DNA of 50,005 nt from Actinobacteria bacterium RBG_16_68_21 (GTDB lineage Bacteria; Actinomycetota; Acidimicrobiia; Spongiisociales; UBA11373), in NCBI GenBank assembly GCA_001767695.1, contig MELR01000021.1:45722-95726 (forward strand). Reading direction: 5' to 3'. The first letter of the stretch is position 1. Each line of letters begins with the position of its first letter. Shown in pieces: positions 42,121 through 50,005 of this stretch. Both the position numbers and the translations under genes were made by a program. The notes under the pieces were generated by a model. That model did no database searches, was not told the DNA's origin, and saw only the letters and a list, made by a program, of their open reading frames with translations.

Positions 42121-42398
42121 CGGCCACAGGTGGCCGCGATGCCCGCGTGGGCTGAGCAGACCTCCCGAATCGAGATCGGTCCGCTCGTGGCCTGTGACTC
42201 CTATCGCAATCCAGGCCTGTTGGCTGACATGGCCCGAACCGTCGACCACGTCTCCGGGGGACGATTGGCACTCGGGATCGAACCCACCTCTCCATGGGTG
42301 TCACTCAATTCACCCCTGGATACAACGGCCCGGCCTGGGATGTCGCCGACGCCGTCGAATGGCTCGTGTGGAGAGATGAGAAGAACGCGGTCGCGTAG
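42121..42398 (+). pseudogene. Remnant of an F420-type luciferase-like monooxygenase
   Basis: Piece one (42121-42289) reads [20 protein letters not shown] then [20 protein letters not shown], the conserved middle of LLM-class F420-dependent oxidoreductases. Piece two (42294-42398, other frame) reads [20 protein letters not shown] then VEWLVWRDE, the C-terminus. The N-terminal third and about 150 codons between the pieces are missing. The junction near 42290 looks like an internal deletion, as in the eamA copy at 34927-35195. Confidence 0.7.
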
Positions 42399-42402
42399 CT
42401 CG

Positions 42403-43551
42403 TCACTCCCGCTTGGGCAGGTCCAGGAGGCCGAGGTGGATCATGACGTGGTGGGGGCGGCAGACAAGGCGCATGCCCTCCACATTGGTGAGTCCGCCCC
42501 TGATCCAGGGGACCTCATGGTGGGCGTCGCACCAGCCGGGCGGTCTGCCACACCCGGGGATGACACAGCCGCCGTCCCTGACGGCGAGGGCCCGAAGCTG
42601 CGCCGGGGTGGCGGTGCGGGCCCGCCGTCCCATTTGGAGCACCTCGTCTGGACCCTCCATGAGGACCGCGCAAACCGTGGCATCGCACGCCAGGAACTCC
42701 CGGGCAGCAGGTCCCAGGACGCGTCCCTCGCCGATCTCGCTGCGAGTGACCGCTCCACCGGTGAGGCCGTCGATGTCGACGATCACGTTGAGATGAGGGC
42801 GCTGGCCCCCTGAGATGGGAGCGTCACCAGAATCGAGATATCGGCGACAGATCTCGCCGAGGGCATCGGCCCGGCGCTGGGTGGAGGTCCGACCATCGGC
42901 GTCGTCTCGGTCGGCCGGCCCGCTCAGGGCCCTGATGGCGCTGATCACCGTCTCGCCCGAGACCGGATCCAGGTCGGCGTCGACATGCACCATGCCCTCG
43001 ATGGTTTCCGAGAAGGACAGCCGTCTCCGTTCGAAGCGCTCCCGCTCCTCGAGGCGGCTCAACCCGGCGGCGGCGTTCTGTCGCCACAGGTCCACTGTCT
43101 GAGTGAACGTCCTGGCATCCTGGTGGCAGCCGCGGTCCACCAGCGCCTCCTCGACGGTGGCGAACCGATGGGGTGCGGCTTCCCAGGCATCGATCAGCCG
43201 GCGGACTCGGACGCTACCGATCTCACCGGCGTGGAAGGCGGCGGAGGTGTGGGGCATCTCCGGCAGCGAACGAGCGATCCGCACCAGACCGGCGGCGGCA
43301 CGATGGGAGTCACCGCTGCGATGCGCCACGAACGCTGCGGCGGACAGATAACCCTCCCGGAGGAACGAGCGGCGGCGGTCGATCTCGGCCAACGCCATGG
43401 CACCCTCAGCGGCCGCCGCACGCTCCCGGCGTCGTCGCTCCAGGTAGAACTCGTGCAACTCGCCGTCCGACATCTCGCTCACGGCGGTCGCGCCCGGCAA
43501 CCCGGCTGCGGCCGGGCCGTCGGTGGGGACGGGAGTCATCAACGCCAACAT
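42403..43551 (-). CDS. DUF222 / HNH endonuclease-domain protein (13E12 type)
   Basis: 382 residues. The DUF222 part (residues 25-290) has [20 protein letters not shown] and a long helical core; the C-terminus carries an HNH nuclease motif: [20 protein letters not shown] then [20 protein letters not shown]. Such proteins are numerous in actinobacterial genomes and are often called 13E12 repeat proteins. The ligands Cys, Cys, His-His and Cys-His are intact, so it is probably active. No mobile features are visible beside it. Confidence 0.87.
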   Translation of the reverse strand: MLALMTPVPTDGPAAAGLPGATAVSEMSDGELHEFYLERRRRERAAAAEGAMALAEIDRRRSFLREGYLSAAAFVAHRSGDSHRAAAGLVRIARSLPEMPHTSAAFHAGEIGSVRVRRLIDAWEAAPHRFATVEEALVDRGCHQDARTFTQTVDLWRQNAAAGLSRLEERERFERRRLSFSETIEGMVHVDADLDPVSGETVISAIRALSGPADRDDADGRTSTQRRADALGEICRRYLDSGDAPISGGQRPHLNVIVDIDGLTGGAVTRSEIGEGRVLGPAAREFLACDATVCAVLMEGPDEVLQMGRRARTATPAQLRALAVRDGGCVIPGCGRPPGWCDAHHEVPWIRGGLTNVEGMRLVCRPHHVMIHLGLLDLPKRE

Positions 43552-43710
43552 GTGGGCAACGTATCAACCGGGTGTGACATGCCAGATGAATTGGTCTACG
43601 TGGTGGTCACCGCGCGCCCGCTGCGGCCTCTCGAGGCGGAGTGCGCTGATACGTCGTTCCGGGCTCCAGTTGACAGTCTCGGCGCGAGGTGCCGGTTCGG
43701 CGGGCGGTCC

Positions 43711-45498
43711 CTATTGCGCCGCGGTCAGCTGGCCCGTCGTGGAGCCACCCTGGTGGCTGCCAGCCGTCAGCGCGAACGAAAACGGGCTGTCCGCCGGAGT
43801 GAGTTCGATCATGGGTGTGACGGTCAGCACCAGTTCGAATGTGGTCCACCCGTCGGCTCGGCGGTAGGTCAGGTCGCCACCCATCATCCTGGCGAGCTGC
43901 CGTCCGATGCTCAGGCCGATGCCCAGTGTCTCGGGCTGGGAGTGGCGTGGATTGGCTCGCTGGTAGCGCGCGAACACAGTGTCTTCGCTGCCGGGAGGAA
44001 TGCCCCCACCGTTGTCGCTCACGGCAACAGTGACTCCACCGGCGACTCTGGTGAGTCGGATCTTGACCCATGAGCCGCCATGCTTCGCCGTATTGTCCAA
44101 CAGGATGCGGATGATCTGCCGGACGCGGTAGGGGTCGGCGATCACCCAGTCCTCGGCTCTGAGTTCATCGATGATCTCGATGTGTCCCCGTCCAATGGCC
44201 GCCACGTCGGTGAGAACGAGGGCCACCTCGGCCCCTGGCGACATTCGGCGCGGCTGAACTGAGAGAAGGCCATCCTCGATGCGCGTCACGGCGATCACAT
44301 CCTGGAGGAGATACTCGAGCTCTGCAGCCTGGCTGACGATCGCGCCCACCATGGCGCTGCGTTCCTCCGCGGACAGGTCGGCGGAGTTCTCCTGGAGCAG
44401 GCGGCCGTATCCGAGCACGGCGGTCAGGGGTGTCCGCAGCGCGTGGCTGACGGCGGCCAGGAACGAATTCTTCGCGCGGGCGGCATCCTGCAGGTTCGCC
44501 AACTCGCGAGCCGATTGCGCCCGTCGGACCAACAGGTAGGACGCGGCGGCTGCAACGATGCTCCCCCCGGCACCCTCCAGCATGACGAGGACTGCATCAA
44601 TCGGCAGCCCGGCAGGGGACTGGAGGCCGACGGTCACCTCCCAATCTCGACCTCCCAGAGCCACGGCTCGGCGCCATGTGCCGCCCGCTTGTGCCGGAGC
44701 GTGACCGTCGGAGACGTCGGTGACCGTCCAGGTCACCGAACTGACTGTGCTCGCAGGCAGGTTCTCATCGATAGTTGCCGTGAGGTCCACCGCAGCAAGA
44801 ACGAAACCCTCGACCGAGGTCCCGCTGGGGTCATTGACCGCCCGAACTCCAACGAAACCGTTGTCGATCGGCACCCCGAGCACCGGGAGAACAGGCGTCA
44901 GGGCCAACCCTCCACTCGCCGCCGCCCAGTCGAGCGCGGCTCTTCGCCGTGGTTCCGACAGCTCGTCGAAACCAAAAGGAATCTCGCCATGGCTGGTGAC
45001 ACCGTGGAGGATGGGAGCGTACGAGGCGGCCGGGGCGATCTCGGGCTGGGGCACCTCGGGTGACCAGGCTGTCACCTCGAATCCTGGGCTCGACGCTTGT
45101 GCCCTCGTCAAGAACGACTCGAGATCAGCGGCCTCGACCAGCGGGGCATACGCCACGGCGTCCAAGCCTGGCTTCGGTCCGAGTATCCCGATGAATTGAC
45201 TGAACTCGTCTTGGCTCACCGTGTCGCTCGCCTGATACAGCCCGCGCAGCGCCGAGAGCCACTCGCCCACCTCTTCCACGCCGTGAACGAAGGCCGCGGC
45301 AACCGAGTCGCCCGCCGCGTCGAGGCGGGTTTGGCGGGCTGCGATGGAGCGATGCCAGATCCAACCCGCGGACATCGTCGTCACAACCAACCCGGCTGCC
45401 CCCACGGCAGCGGCGAGCCGAAGCGCGCCGCGACGCTTCCCGTGCTGGGGCACGGCCTCGGCAGGCACGCGCCCGATCGTTTGTGCGGACCGGCTCAT
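43711..45498 (-). CDS. CHASE-domain sensor histidine kinase
   Basis: 595 residues. Two membrane helices (about 27-47 and 303-325) enclose a CHASE sensor domain (residues 75-290; GLDAVAYAPLVEAADLESFL, ALDWAAASGGLALTPVLPVL), which in other proteins senses small extracellular ligands. The kinase part has His352 in AVSHALRTPLTAVLGYGRLL, and an ATP-binding domain with DNTAKHGG, DNGGGIPPGS and ETLGIGLSIGRQLARMMGG. There is no response regulator next to it, so the partner is elsewhere. The N-terminal Arg/Pro-rich tail is about 25 residues. Confidence 0.9.
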   Translation of the reverse strand: MSRSAQTIGRVPAEAVPQHGKRRGALRLAAAVGAAGLVVTTMSAGWIWHRSIAARQTRLDAAGDSVAAAFVHGVEEVGEWLSALRGLYQASDTVSQDEFSQFIGILGPKPGLDAVAYAPLVEAADLESFLTRAQASSPGFEVTAWSPEVPQPEIAPAASYAPILHGVTSHGEIPFGFDELSEPRRRAALDWAAASGGLALTPVLPVLGVPIDNGFVGVRAVNDPSGTSVEGFVLAAVDLTATIDENLPASTVSSVTWTVTDVSDGHAPAQAGGTWRRAVALGGRDWEVTVGLQSPAGLPIDAVLVMLEGAGGSIVAAAASYLLVRRAQSARELANLQDAARAKNSFLAAVSHALRTPLTAVLGYGRLLQENSADLSAEERSAMVGAIVSQAAELEYLLQDVIAVTRIEDGLLSVQPRRMSPGAEVALVLTDVAAIGRGHIEIIDELRAEDWVIADPYRVRQIIRILLDNTAKHGGSWVKIRLTRVAGGVTVAVSDNGGGIPPGSEDTVFARYQRANPRHSQPETLGIGLSIGRQLARMMGGDLTYRRADGWTTFELVLTVTPMIELTPADSPFSFALTAGSHQGGSTTGQLTAAQ

Positions 45499-45629
45499 CC
45501 GGTTACATCGGCGAGGTGTCGGGTCGGCCTTAGGAAGTTGTTACCAGTTGGTGCTCCGCCGGCCGGCCACGCCAGCTGTCTCAGCGCCCGCTCCCGGCCT
45601 GGTTGGTCGACCACATGCACAGTGACGAG

Positions 45630-45648
45630 ACCCCTGTTGACCAGGGGT
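45630..45648 (-). terminator. Hairpin downstream of tRNA-Asn
   Basis: ACCCCTG (45630-45636) and CAGGGGT (45642-45648) form a 7-bp stem with a 5-base loop, starting eight bases past the 3' end of the tRNA gene. No T run follows on the minus strand. Confidence 0.5.
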
Positions 45649-45655
45649 TTGTCGG

Positions 45656-45727
45656 CTCCGGGGGAGAGATTCGAACTCTCAACCTACGGATTAACAGTCC
45701 GCCGCTCTGCCGTTGAGCTACCCCGGA
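45656..45727 (-). tRNA. tRNA-Asn (GTT)
   Basis: A 72-nt cloverleaf on the minus strand: acceptor TCCGGGG/CCCCGGA, D stem GCTC/GAGC, anticodon stem GCGGA/TCCGT with loop CTGTTAA (anticodon GTT), T arm GAGAG-TTCGAAT-CTCTC, discriminator G, no encoded CCA. It lies 30 bases from the end of rpoD. Confidence 0.95.
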
Positions 45728-45757
45728 AGGCGGGGAAGGGTACCACCGCGGGCGGGG

Positions 45758-46903
45758 TCATCCGTCCCCGAGATAGTCCTTGAGTCGGCCGGCGCGCGAG
45801 GGTTGGCGCAGTTTGGCGAGCGCCTTGGTCTCCAACTGGCGCACCCGCTCCCGGGTGACCCGGAAGTGCTTGCCGACCTCTTCGAGGGTGTGGATCTTCC
45901 CGTCGGCGAGGCCGAAACGCATGATCACCACCTGGCGTTCCCGCTCACTCAACTCCTCGAGGACGATGCGCAGGTAATCCTGGAGGAGGCGGAAGGAGGC
46001 GGCGGCGACCGGAGCCTCGGCGTCGGTGTCGGGGACGAAGTCGGCCAGGGTGGAGTCGTCCTCCTCCCCCAGCGGCGACTCCAACGACAGCGGGTCCTGG
46101 GCGATGCGGCGCAGCTCGTTGACCTTGGCCGGCTCCAACTCGAGGTCCTCGGCGATCTCCTCGATGGTGGGTTCCCGTCCCAGTTCCTGGCTCAGGCTGC
46201 GCTGCACCGCGGCGAGCTTGTTGATGGTCTCCACCATGTGCACCGGCACCCGGATGGTGCGCCCCTGGTCGGCGAGTGCCCTGGTGACCGCCTGGCGGAT
46301 CCACCACGAGGCGTAGGTGGAGAACTTGAAGCCTTTGCGGTAGTCGAACTTCTGCACCGCCCGCATCAGCCCGAGGTTGCCTTCCTGGATCAGGTCGAGC
46401 AGCGGCATCCCCCGTCCCACGTACTTCTTGGCAATCGAGACCACGAGGCGGAGGTTCGCCTCGACGAGGCGCTGCTGTGCCCGATCCCCGAGCCGAACCG
46501 ACCGCTCGAGGATGGTCCGGTCGGGGACCGCCATCTCTTCGACGCCGTTGGCCAGCTTCTCCTTGGCGCGGATTCCGCCCTCCATCTGCATCGACAGCTC
46601 GACTTCCTGTTGGGCGTCGAGCAGCGGGACGCGGCCGATCTCCTGGAGGTACATGCGGACCGCGTCGCTGACCTCGATCTCGTCGTCGGCGGGCACCGTG
46701 CCGAAGATCGCCTCCGGGGTGTCTTCACGCACCTCGACGTTCTGGTGGCGCAGCGTGTCCACGGCGCGATCGAAAGCCTCCAACGGCGCCTCGACATCCT
46801 CGAGCTCCTGTTGCACCTCGGCGGCCATCAGGAACCCGCGTTGCCGGGCGCGGGCGAGCAGCTCCTCGAGAACCTGGTCAACGGATTTCAATCGTGGCTC
46901 CAC
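45758..46903 (-). CDS. rpoD: Primary sigma factor (RpoD/SigA type)
   Basis: 381 residues. Region 1.1-like helices at residues 1-60 are short. Region 1.2 ([17 protein letters not shown]) is followed by region 2 ([40 protein letters not shown]), region 3 ([18 protein letters not shown]) and region 4 ([40 protein letters not shown]). All are complete, which supports a group 1 sigma factor, though a group 2 paralog cannot be ruled out. The start overlaps the 3' end of dnaG by 16 bases, the classical dnaG-rpoD order. Confidence 0.93.
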   Translation of the reverse strand: MEPRLKSVDQVLEELLARARQRGFLMAAEVQQELEDVEAPLEAFDRAVDTLRHQNVEVREDTPEAIFGTVPADDEIEVSDAVRMYLQEIGRVPLLDAQQEVELSMQMEGGIRAKEKLANGVEEMAVPDRTILERSVRLGDRAQQRLVEANLRLVVSIAKKYVGRGMPLLDLIQEGNLGLMRAVQKFDYRKGFKFSTYASWWIRQAVTRALADQGRTIRVPVHMVETINKLAAVQRSLSQELGREPTIEEIAEDLELEPAKVNELRRIAQDPLSLESPLGEEDDSTLADFVPDTDAEAPVAAASFRLLQDYLRIVLEELSERERQVVIMRFGLADGKIHTLEEVGKHFRVTRERVRQLETKALAKLRQPSRAGRLKDYLGDG

Positions 46904-48645
46904 AGATCGCGACGCTGTCGGTCCAACGCTATCAACTCCTGGAAGCGAGCTGAATACGCCTCAGGCTCGGCGTCGGCATCGATGGCCTCGACGACGAGCC
47001 GCAGCTCCTGGATTCGGCGGTCCAGGGCCCCTACCTGAACCTTTCGTACCACCTCGTCGGCGTCGGGCAGCGGAGCATCGAGGAAGGCGAGACCCCGCAG
47101 CATTACCGCGGCATCGGAGTCGTCGTCGCCGAGCAGCGACCCCAGGTCGGGAGGCTCCCCCGGCTCCATCGCCGCCACCGTCGGCGCAACCAGCTCGTAG
47201 GCGGCGAGATGGTCGGCGCGGCTGAATACCCCGGTGAGGTCGACCCCGTGTACGCCCGGGTCGTTGGCCAGCAGCAGGCGGAGCACTTCAAGCTCGGCCT
47301 TCTCCGACCCGGTGAGCGAGGCCGACGGACGGGCGGACCGAGCAGGTCCGGACTCGCCACGGGGCACCGCCGCCTCGACCGCACCGACAACCACGTCGAG
47401 ATCCACCCCGGTGCGCCGTGACACGAAGACCGCATACTCATGGCGGGTGACCCGGTCCGGATGGCGGGCGACCACCGCGGCCACCGCCCGCACCGCCCGG
47501 CCCCGTGCTTCCGGCTCGTCGAGCCGGAACCTCTCCAGCTCGCGTTCGATTCGGAACTGCAGCAGCGGGGTGGAAGACTCCAGCGCCTTGGCCAGAGCGG
47601 CAACGTCGCCGGCGGCGACCACATCGGCGGGATCGCGATTCTGCGGCAGTGCCGCCACCCGGAGGTCGAGATCGCCGGGGACGCTCCGCTCGAAGCCGCG
47701 CAGGCTGGCCCCCACCCCCGCCTCGTCGGCGTCGAACATCAGCACCACCTTCTCGGTGAAGCGACGGAGCAGGTCGAGGTGCTCCTCGCCGAGGGCGGTG
47801 CCGCAGGTGGCCACCGCGATCGGCATCTTGGCGATGTGGAGGGCGATCACGTCGGTGTATCCCTCGACGACCACCGCCTCGCCGCCGCGGACGATCTCGG
47901 ACTTGGCCCAGTTGAGCCCGTAGAGCAGCTGCGACTTGTGATAGATCGGGGTCTCCGGCGAGTTGAGGTACTTGGGGCCGTCGCCGTCGAGCAGCCGGGC
48001 GCCAAAGCCGACCGCGTCGCCGCGCACGTCGTGGATCGGGAACATGATCCTCCCCCGGAAACGGTCGAACACCCTGCCGGTGCGGGCCCTGATGGCCAGG
48101 CCGGCGGTCACCATGATGTCATCGGGAACCCCGGTTCCCCGAAGGTGGCCCACGAGGGCGTCTCCGGGCATCGGGCTGTACCCCATCTGGAACTGCTCGA
48201 CCAGCTCGCCGCCGTAGCCTCGCCCCCGCAGGTACTTGCGGGCGTTTCCGGCGTCGGGGGCGGTCTTCAATCCGGAGTGATAGAAGCGCACCGCTTCGGC
48301 GGTGGCATCGACCAGCACCTGCCGCCGGTCGCGCCGCTTCGCCGCGTCGGGGTCGCGTTGCAGCGTGATCCCGCTCCGCCTTGCCAGCAGCTCGACGGCG
48401 TCGGAGAAGTCCAGGGTCTGGGTCTCCTGGACGAAGCGAAAGATGTCACCGCTCTTCTCACAACCGAAACAGTGGTAGAGGCCGCGGGCGGGGTCGATCG
48501 ACATCGACGCGGTCTTCTCCTGATGGAATGGGCACACCGCCATCACCGAACGGCCCGACCGCTTGACCTTGGTGACCTCGGAGACCAGCTCGACGAGGTC
48601 GGTGGCGTCCCGGACGCGCTCGATGTCCTCCCGCCGGTATGCCAT
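46888..48645 (-). CDS. dnaG: DNA primase DnaG
   Basis: 585 residues. The N-terminal CHCC zinc finger (Cys38, His41, Cys59, Cys62; [28 protein letters not shown]) is followed by the RNA polymerase domain ([28 protein letters not shown]) and the TOPRIM domain ([31 protein letters not shown]). The C-terminal 170 residues should contact the DnaB helicase. It makes RNA primers at the replication fork. It starts at ATG 48645 and is followed by rpoD with overlap. Confidence 0.96.
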   Translation of the reverse strand: MAYRREDIERVRDATDLVELVSEVTKVKRSGRSVMAVCPFHQEKTASMSIDPARGLYHCFGCEKSGDIFRFVQETQTLDFSDAVELLARRSGITLQRDPDAAKRRDRRQVLVDATAEAVRFYHSGLKTAPDAGNARKYLRGRGYGGELVEQFQMGYSPMPGDALVGHLRGTGVPDDIMVTAGLAIRARTGRVFDRFRGRIMFPIHDVRGDAVGFGARLLDGDGPKYLNSPETPIYHKSQLLYGLNWAKSEIVRGGEAVVVEGYTDVIALHIAKMPIAVATCGTALGEEHLDLLRRFTEKVVLMFDADEAGVGASLRGFERSVPGDLDLRVAALPQNRDPADVVAAGDVAALAKALESSTPLLQFRIERELERFRLDEPEARGRAVRAVAAVVARHPDRVTRHEYAVFVSRRTGVDLDVVVGAVEAAVPRGESGPARSARPSASLTGSEKAELEVLRLLLANDPGVHGVDLTGVFSRADHLAAYELVAPTVAAMEPGEPPDLGSLLGDDDSDAAVMLRGLAFLDAPLPDADEVVRKVQVGALDRRIQELRLVVEAIDADAEPEAYSARFQELIALDRQRRDLWSHD

Positions 48646-48775
48646 CGGGCGAGGTTACCGGCTGCCGGCCGCAGGCGGCCGGCCTCCCGTCACCGTGTCG
48701 CCCGTCTCCCGCAAGAGGGCGGACCTCGCTCGTAGCCCCACTCCCGTTTGTCCAATGCCCAATGTCTCCAGAATG

Positions 48776-48810
48776 CACGAAACCCCCGGTGGCGGGCCGG
48801 GGGTCTCGTG
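48776..48810 (-). terminator. Strong hairpin after the small ORF at 48831
   Basis: Bases 48776-48789 and 48797-48810 form a 14-bp stem (one G-U in the RNA from the minus strand) with loop of 7. The core is ACCCCCGG/CCGGGGGT. It lies 20 bases after the stop of the 30-codon frame and 130 bases before the dnaG start, so it would end the small gene transcript. Confidence 0.68.
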
Positions 48811-48830
48811 GGAGGAAAGTCGGTTGTCGT

Positions 48831-48923
48831 TCAGCGGGCGAGGGCGTTGTTCTTGGCGAATTTCGCCAGGCTCGCCAGGAGACCCGCGCGAACAACGCTG
48901 AGTTGAGTGTCCGGGTGGATCAT
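48831..48923 (-). CDS. Possible 30-residue peptide gene next to lrp
   Basis: ATG 48923 reads MIHPDTQLSVVRAGLLASLA then KFAKNNALAR and a stop. The middle can form an amphipathic helix with Leu/Ala on one side and Arg/Lys on the other. AGGAACGTG precedes the ATG by a few bases, an AT-rich region with a TATGAT lies upstream (48974-48979), and a strong hairpin follows, so the unit has its own promoter-like, ribosome-site and terminator-like signals. It is divergent from the Lrp-type gene. I recognise no homolog. It could be a short regulatory or membrane-active peptide, or a leader. Confidence 0.42.
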   Translation of the reverse strand: MIHPDTQLSVVRAGLLASLAKFAKNNALAR

Positions 48924-49028
48924 GTCAGCACGTTCCTGTCTTGGTATTCCATCGATTCATACTGTCAAACAGGATCATACCGCAAGATATTCCGTAGTCA
49001 TGCCCATTTCCGATAAGATTCTTCTGAG
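48924..49028. promoter_or_regulatory. AT-rich divergent regulatory region between small ORF and lrp
   Basis: This 105-base gap is clearly AT-richer than its surroundings. It contains the palindrome CTGT-TTG-ACAG (48962-48972), TATGAT on the minus strand (48974-48979) and TAAGAT nine bases before the lrp ATG on the plus strand. Lrp/AsnC regulators bind such AT-rich divergent regions and repress their own gene; binding is inferred. Confidence 0.5.
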
Positions 49029-49475
49029 ATGGACTCCGTAGACCGAACAATCGTCGCGGCACTGCTCGAGGATGCCCGGCGCCCCCTCGCCCAGATCGCC
49101 AAGGACACCGGGCTGGCCACCAGCACGGTGCACCAGCGGGTCAAGCGTCTCGAGGACAACGGGATCATCTCCGGCTCCCGGATCCTCGTGGACTGGGTTG
49201 CCCTGGGCTACCCGGTGCTGGCCATCCTCAGCGCCGAGGTGGGCGGCGCCTCGCTGGCCGGGGTGGCCGAGGCGTTTCGAGCAGTTCCCTGCGTCCAGTC
49301 GTGCTGGGCGATCACCGGGGAGTTCGACCTGATGATGGTGGTCCGCGCCCACTCGTCGGCTCACCTCGGGGAGATCATCGAGGAGCTGCGGGCGATCTCA
49401 CCGATCCGGACCCGCACGACGGTCGTGCTGAGCACGTTCTTCGAAGGACTCTTCCCCCCGCTGGAGAATCTCTAA
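49029..49475 (+). CDS. Lrp/AsnC-family transcription regulator
   Basis: 148 residues. The N-terminal helix-turn-helix ([40 protein letters not shown]) is followed by the RAM effector domain (residues 65-140; [19 protein letters not shown], with [15 protein letters not shown]). Lrp-type proteins sense amino acids and control their metabolism or transport. The stop overlaps the stop of glyS (convergent, TAA/TAG share bases 49473-49474). It could control glyS-related genes, itself and the small divergent frame. Confidence 0.92.
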   Translation: MDSVDRTIVAALLEDARRPLAQIAKDTGLATSTVHQRVKRLEDNGIISGSRILVDWVALGYPVLAILSAEVGGASLAGVAEAFRAVPCVQSCWAITGEFDLMMVVRAHSSAHLGEIIEELRAISPIRTRTTVVLSTFFEGLFPPLENL

Positions 49476-50005
49476 AGGGTTCCGGCGAAGCGACCGCTGA
49501 GGTGCGAGACCAACTCGGCGATGGGCAGCCGCACCTGCTCGGTGGTGTCCCGGTCTCGCACCGTCACCGCCCGGTCCTCGAGGGTGTCGAAGTCCACCGT
49601 CACGCAGTACGGGGTTCCGATCTCGTCCTGACGCCGGTAACGCCGGCCGATCGACTGGGTGACGTCCACCTCGATCATCCAGTGCTTGCGGAGCATCGCC
49701 GCCACCTCGTCGACCACCCCGACGAGTTCATCCTTCTTGGAGAGGGGCAGCACCGCCACCTTGATGGGCGCCAGTCGGGGGTGGAGGCGGAGCACGGCGC
49801 GCTTCTCCCCGCCGACCTCGTCCTCCTCGTAGGCATCGATCAGGAAGGCGAACGCCGAACGGGTGACCCCGGCGGCCGGCTCGATGACATACGGGTAGAA
49901 CCGCTCGTCGGACTCCTGGTCGTAGTAACGCAGATCGACGCCGCTCGCCTCGGTGTGCGCCTTGAGGTCGAAGTCGGTCCGGTTGGCAATGCCCTCGAGC
50001 TCGTC
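49472..50005 (-). CDS. glyS: Glycyl-tRNA synthetase, C-terminal part (cut by window edge)
   Basis: The last 177 codons of a class II glycyl-tRNA synthetase of the alpha2 (eukaryotic/actinobacterial) type. [20 protein letters not shown] is the conserved catalytic-core end, and [20 protein letters not shown] begins the anticodon-binding domain, which ends with [20 protein letters not shown] and [13 protein letters not shown]. It attaches glycine to tRNA-Gly. The start lies beyond base 50005. The stop overlaps the convergent lrp stop. Confidence 0.93.
   Translation of the reverse strand, partial: DELEGIANRTDFDLKAHTEASGVDLRYYDQESDERFYPYVIEPAAGVTRSAFAFLIDAYEEDEVGGEKRAVLRLHPRLAPIKVAVLPLSKKDELVGVVDEVAAMLRKHWMIEVDVTQSIGRRYRRQDEIGTPYCVTVDFDTLEDRAVTVRDRDTTEQVRLPIAELVSHLSGRFAGTL

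Noticed and set aside
45713-48735. Long plus-strand frames opposite rpoD and dnaG
   Set aside because: Both lie over confidently identified genes and read as low-complexity shadow products.

Overview
High-GC DNA with actinobacterial traits: a DUF222/HNH (13E12-type) nuclease, a DUF5996 protein, a decayed F420-type luciferase-like monooxygenase, many GTG starts, and start codons placed right behind -10 boxes (probable leaderless transcripts). An Acidimicrobiia-like member of the Actinomycetota is my best guess, but it is an inference. Both ends cut genes: a calcium-repeat (RTX-like) secreted protein at the left and a glycyl-tRNA synthetase at the right.

Layout. 1-2126: RTX-like fragment, DEAD-box RNA helicase, CAT-anticodon tRNA (probably Ile2). 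2302-4633: sulfide/persulfide operon (ArsR-rhodanese fusion, DsrE, sulfide:quinone-oxidoreductase-like flavoprotein). 4686-5266: decayed methyltransferase and a small duplicated Cys-Cys protein. 5396-20948: copper and thiol-redox island. It holds glutaredoxin, CcdA, two membrane-anchored thioredoxin-like proteins, an Lgt-like protein, small His- and Met-rich proteins, an OmpR-type two-component system with a Met-rich sensor loop, two cupredoxins, two P1B ATPases (one with a YHS domain and CPC motif, one with an unusual CPD motif), a YHS protein, a MerR regulator and a cytochrome c. Four promoters in this island share the MerR-type layout (TTGACM, 20-bp spacer containing a dyad), which suggests one metal regulon.

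21333-29979: an MDR oxidoreductase divergent from its TetR regulator, DoxX, a frameshifted DUF5996 gene, a polyphosphate pair (CYTH-CHAD and Ppx/GppA), a decayed permease tail and three unknown proteins. 30142-34920: six-gene cytochrome b6/Rieske operon that includes a GltD-like FAD/NAD(P) oxidoreductase with ferredoxin clusters. 34838-37539: a direct duplication (cytochrome c 3' end plus eamA) bracketing a TauE/DUF1634 pair, with the left eamA copy internally deleted. 37799-42067: a secreted four-repeat protein and two RTX-like proteins with GH114 and DUF1566 domains. 42121-45498: monooxygenase remnant, DUF222/HNH protein, CHASE histidine kinase. 45656-50005: tRNA-Asn, rpoD, dnaG, a possible 30-residue peptide gene with its own hairpin, an Lrp/AsnC regulator and glyS.

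The main themes are copper export coupled to extracytoplasmic thiol chemistry, sulfide oxidation, and a bc-type electron-transfer operon. At least six loci are decayed, several by internal deletion or a one-base shift.
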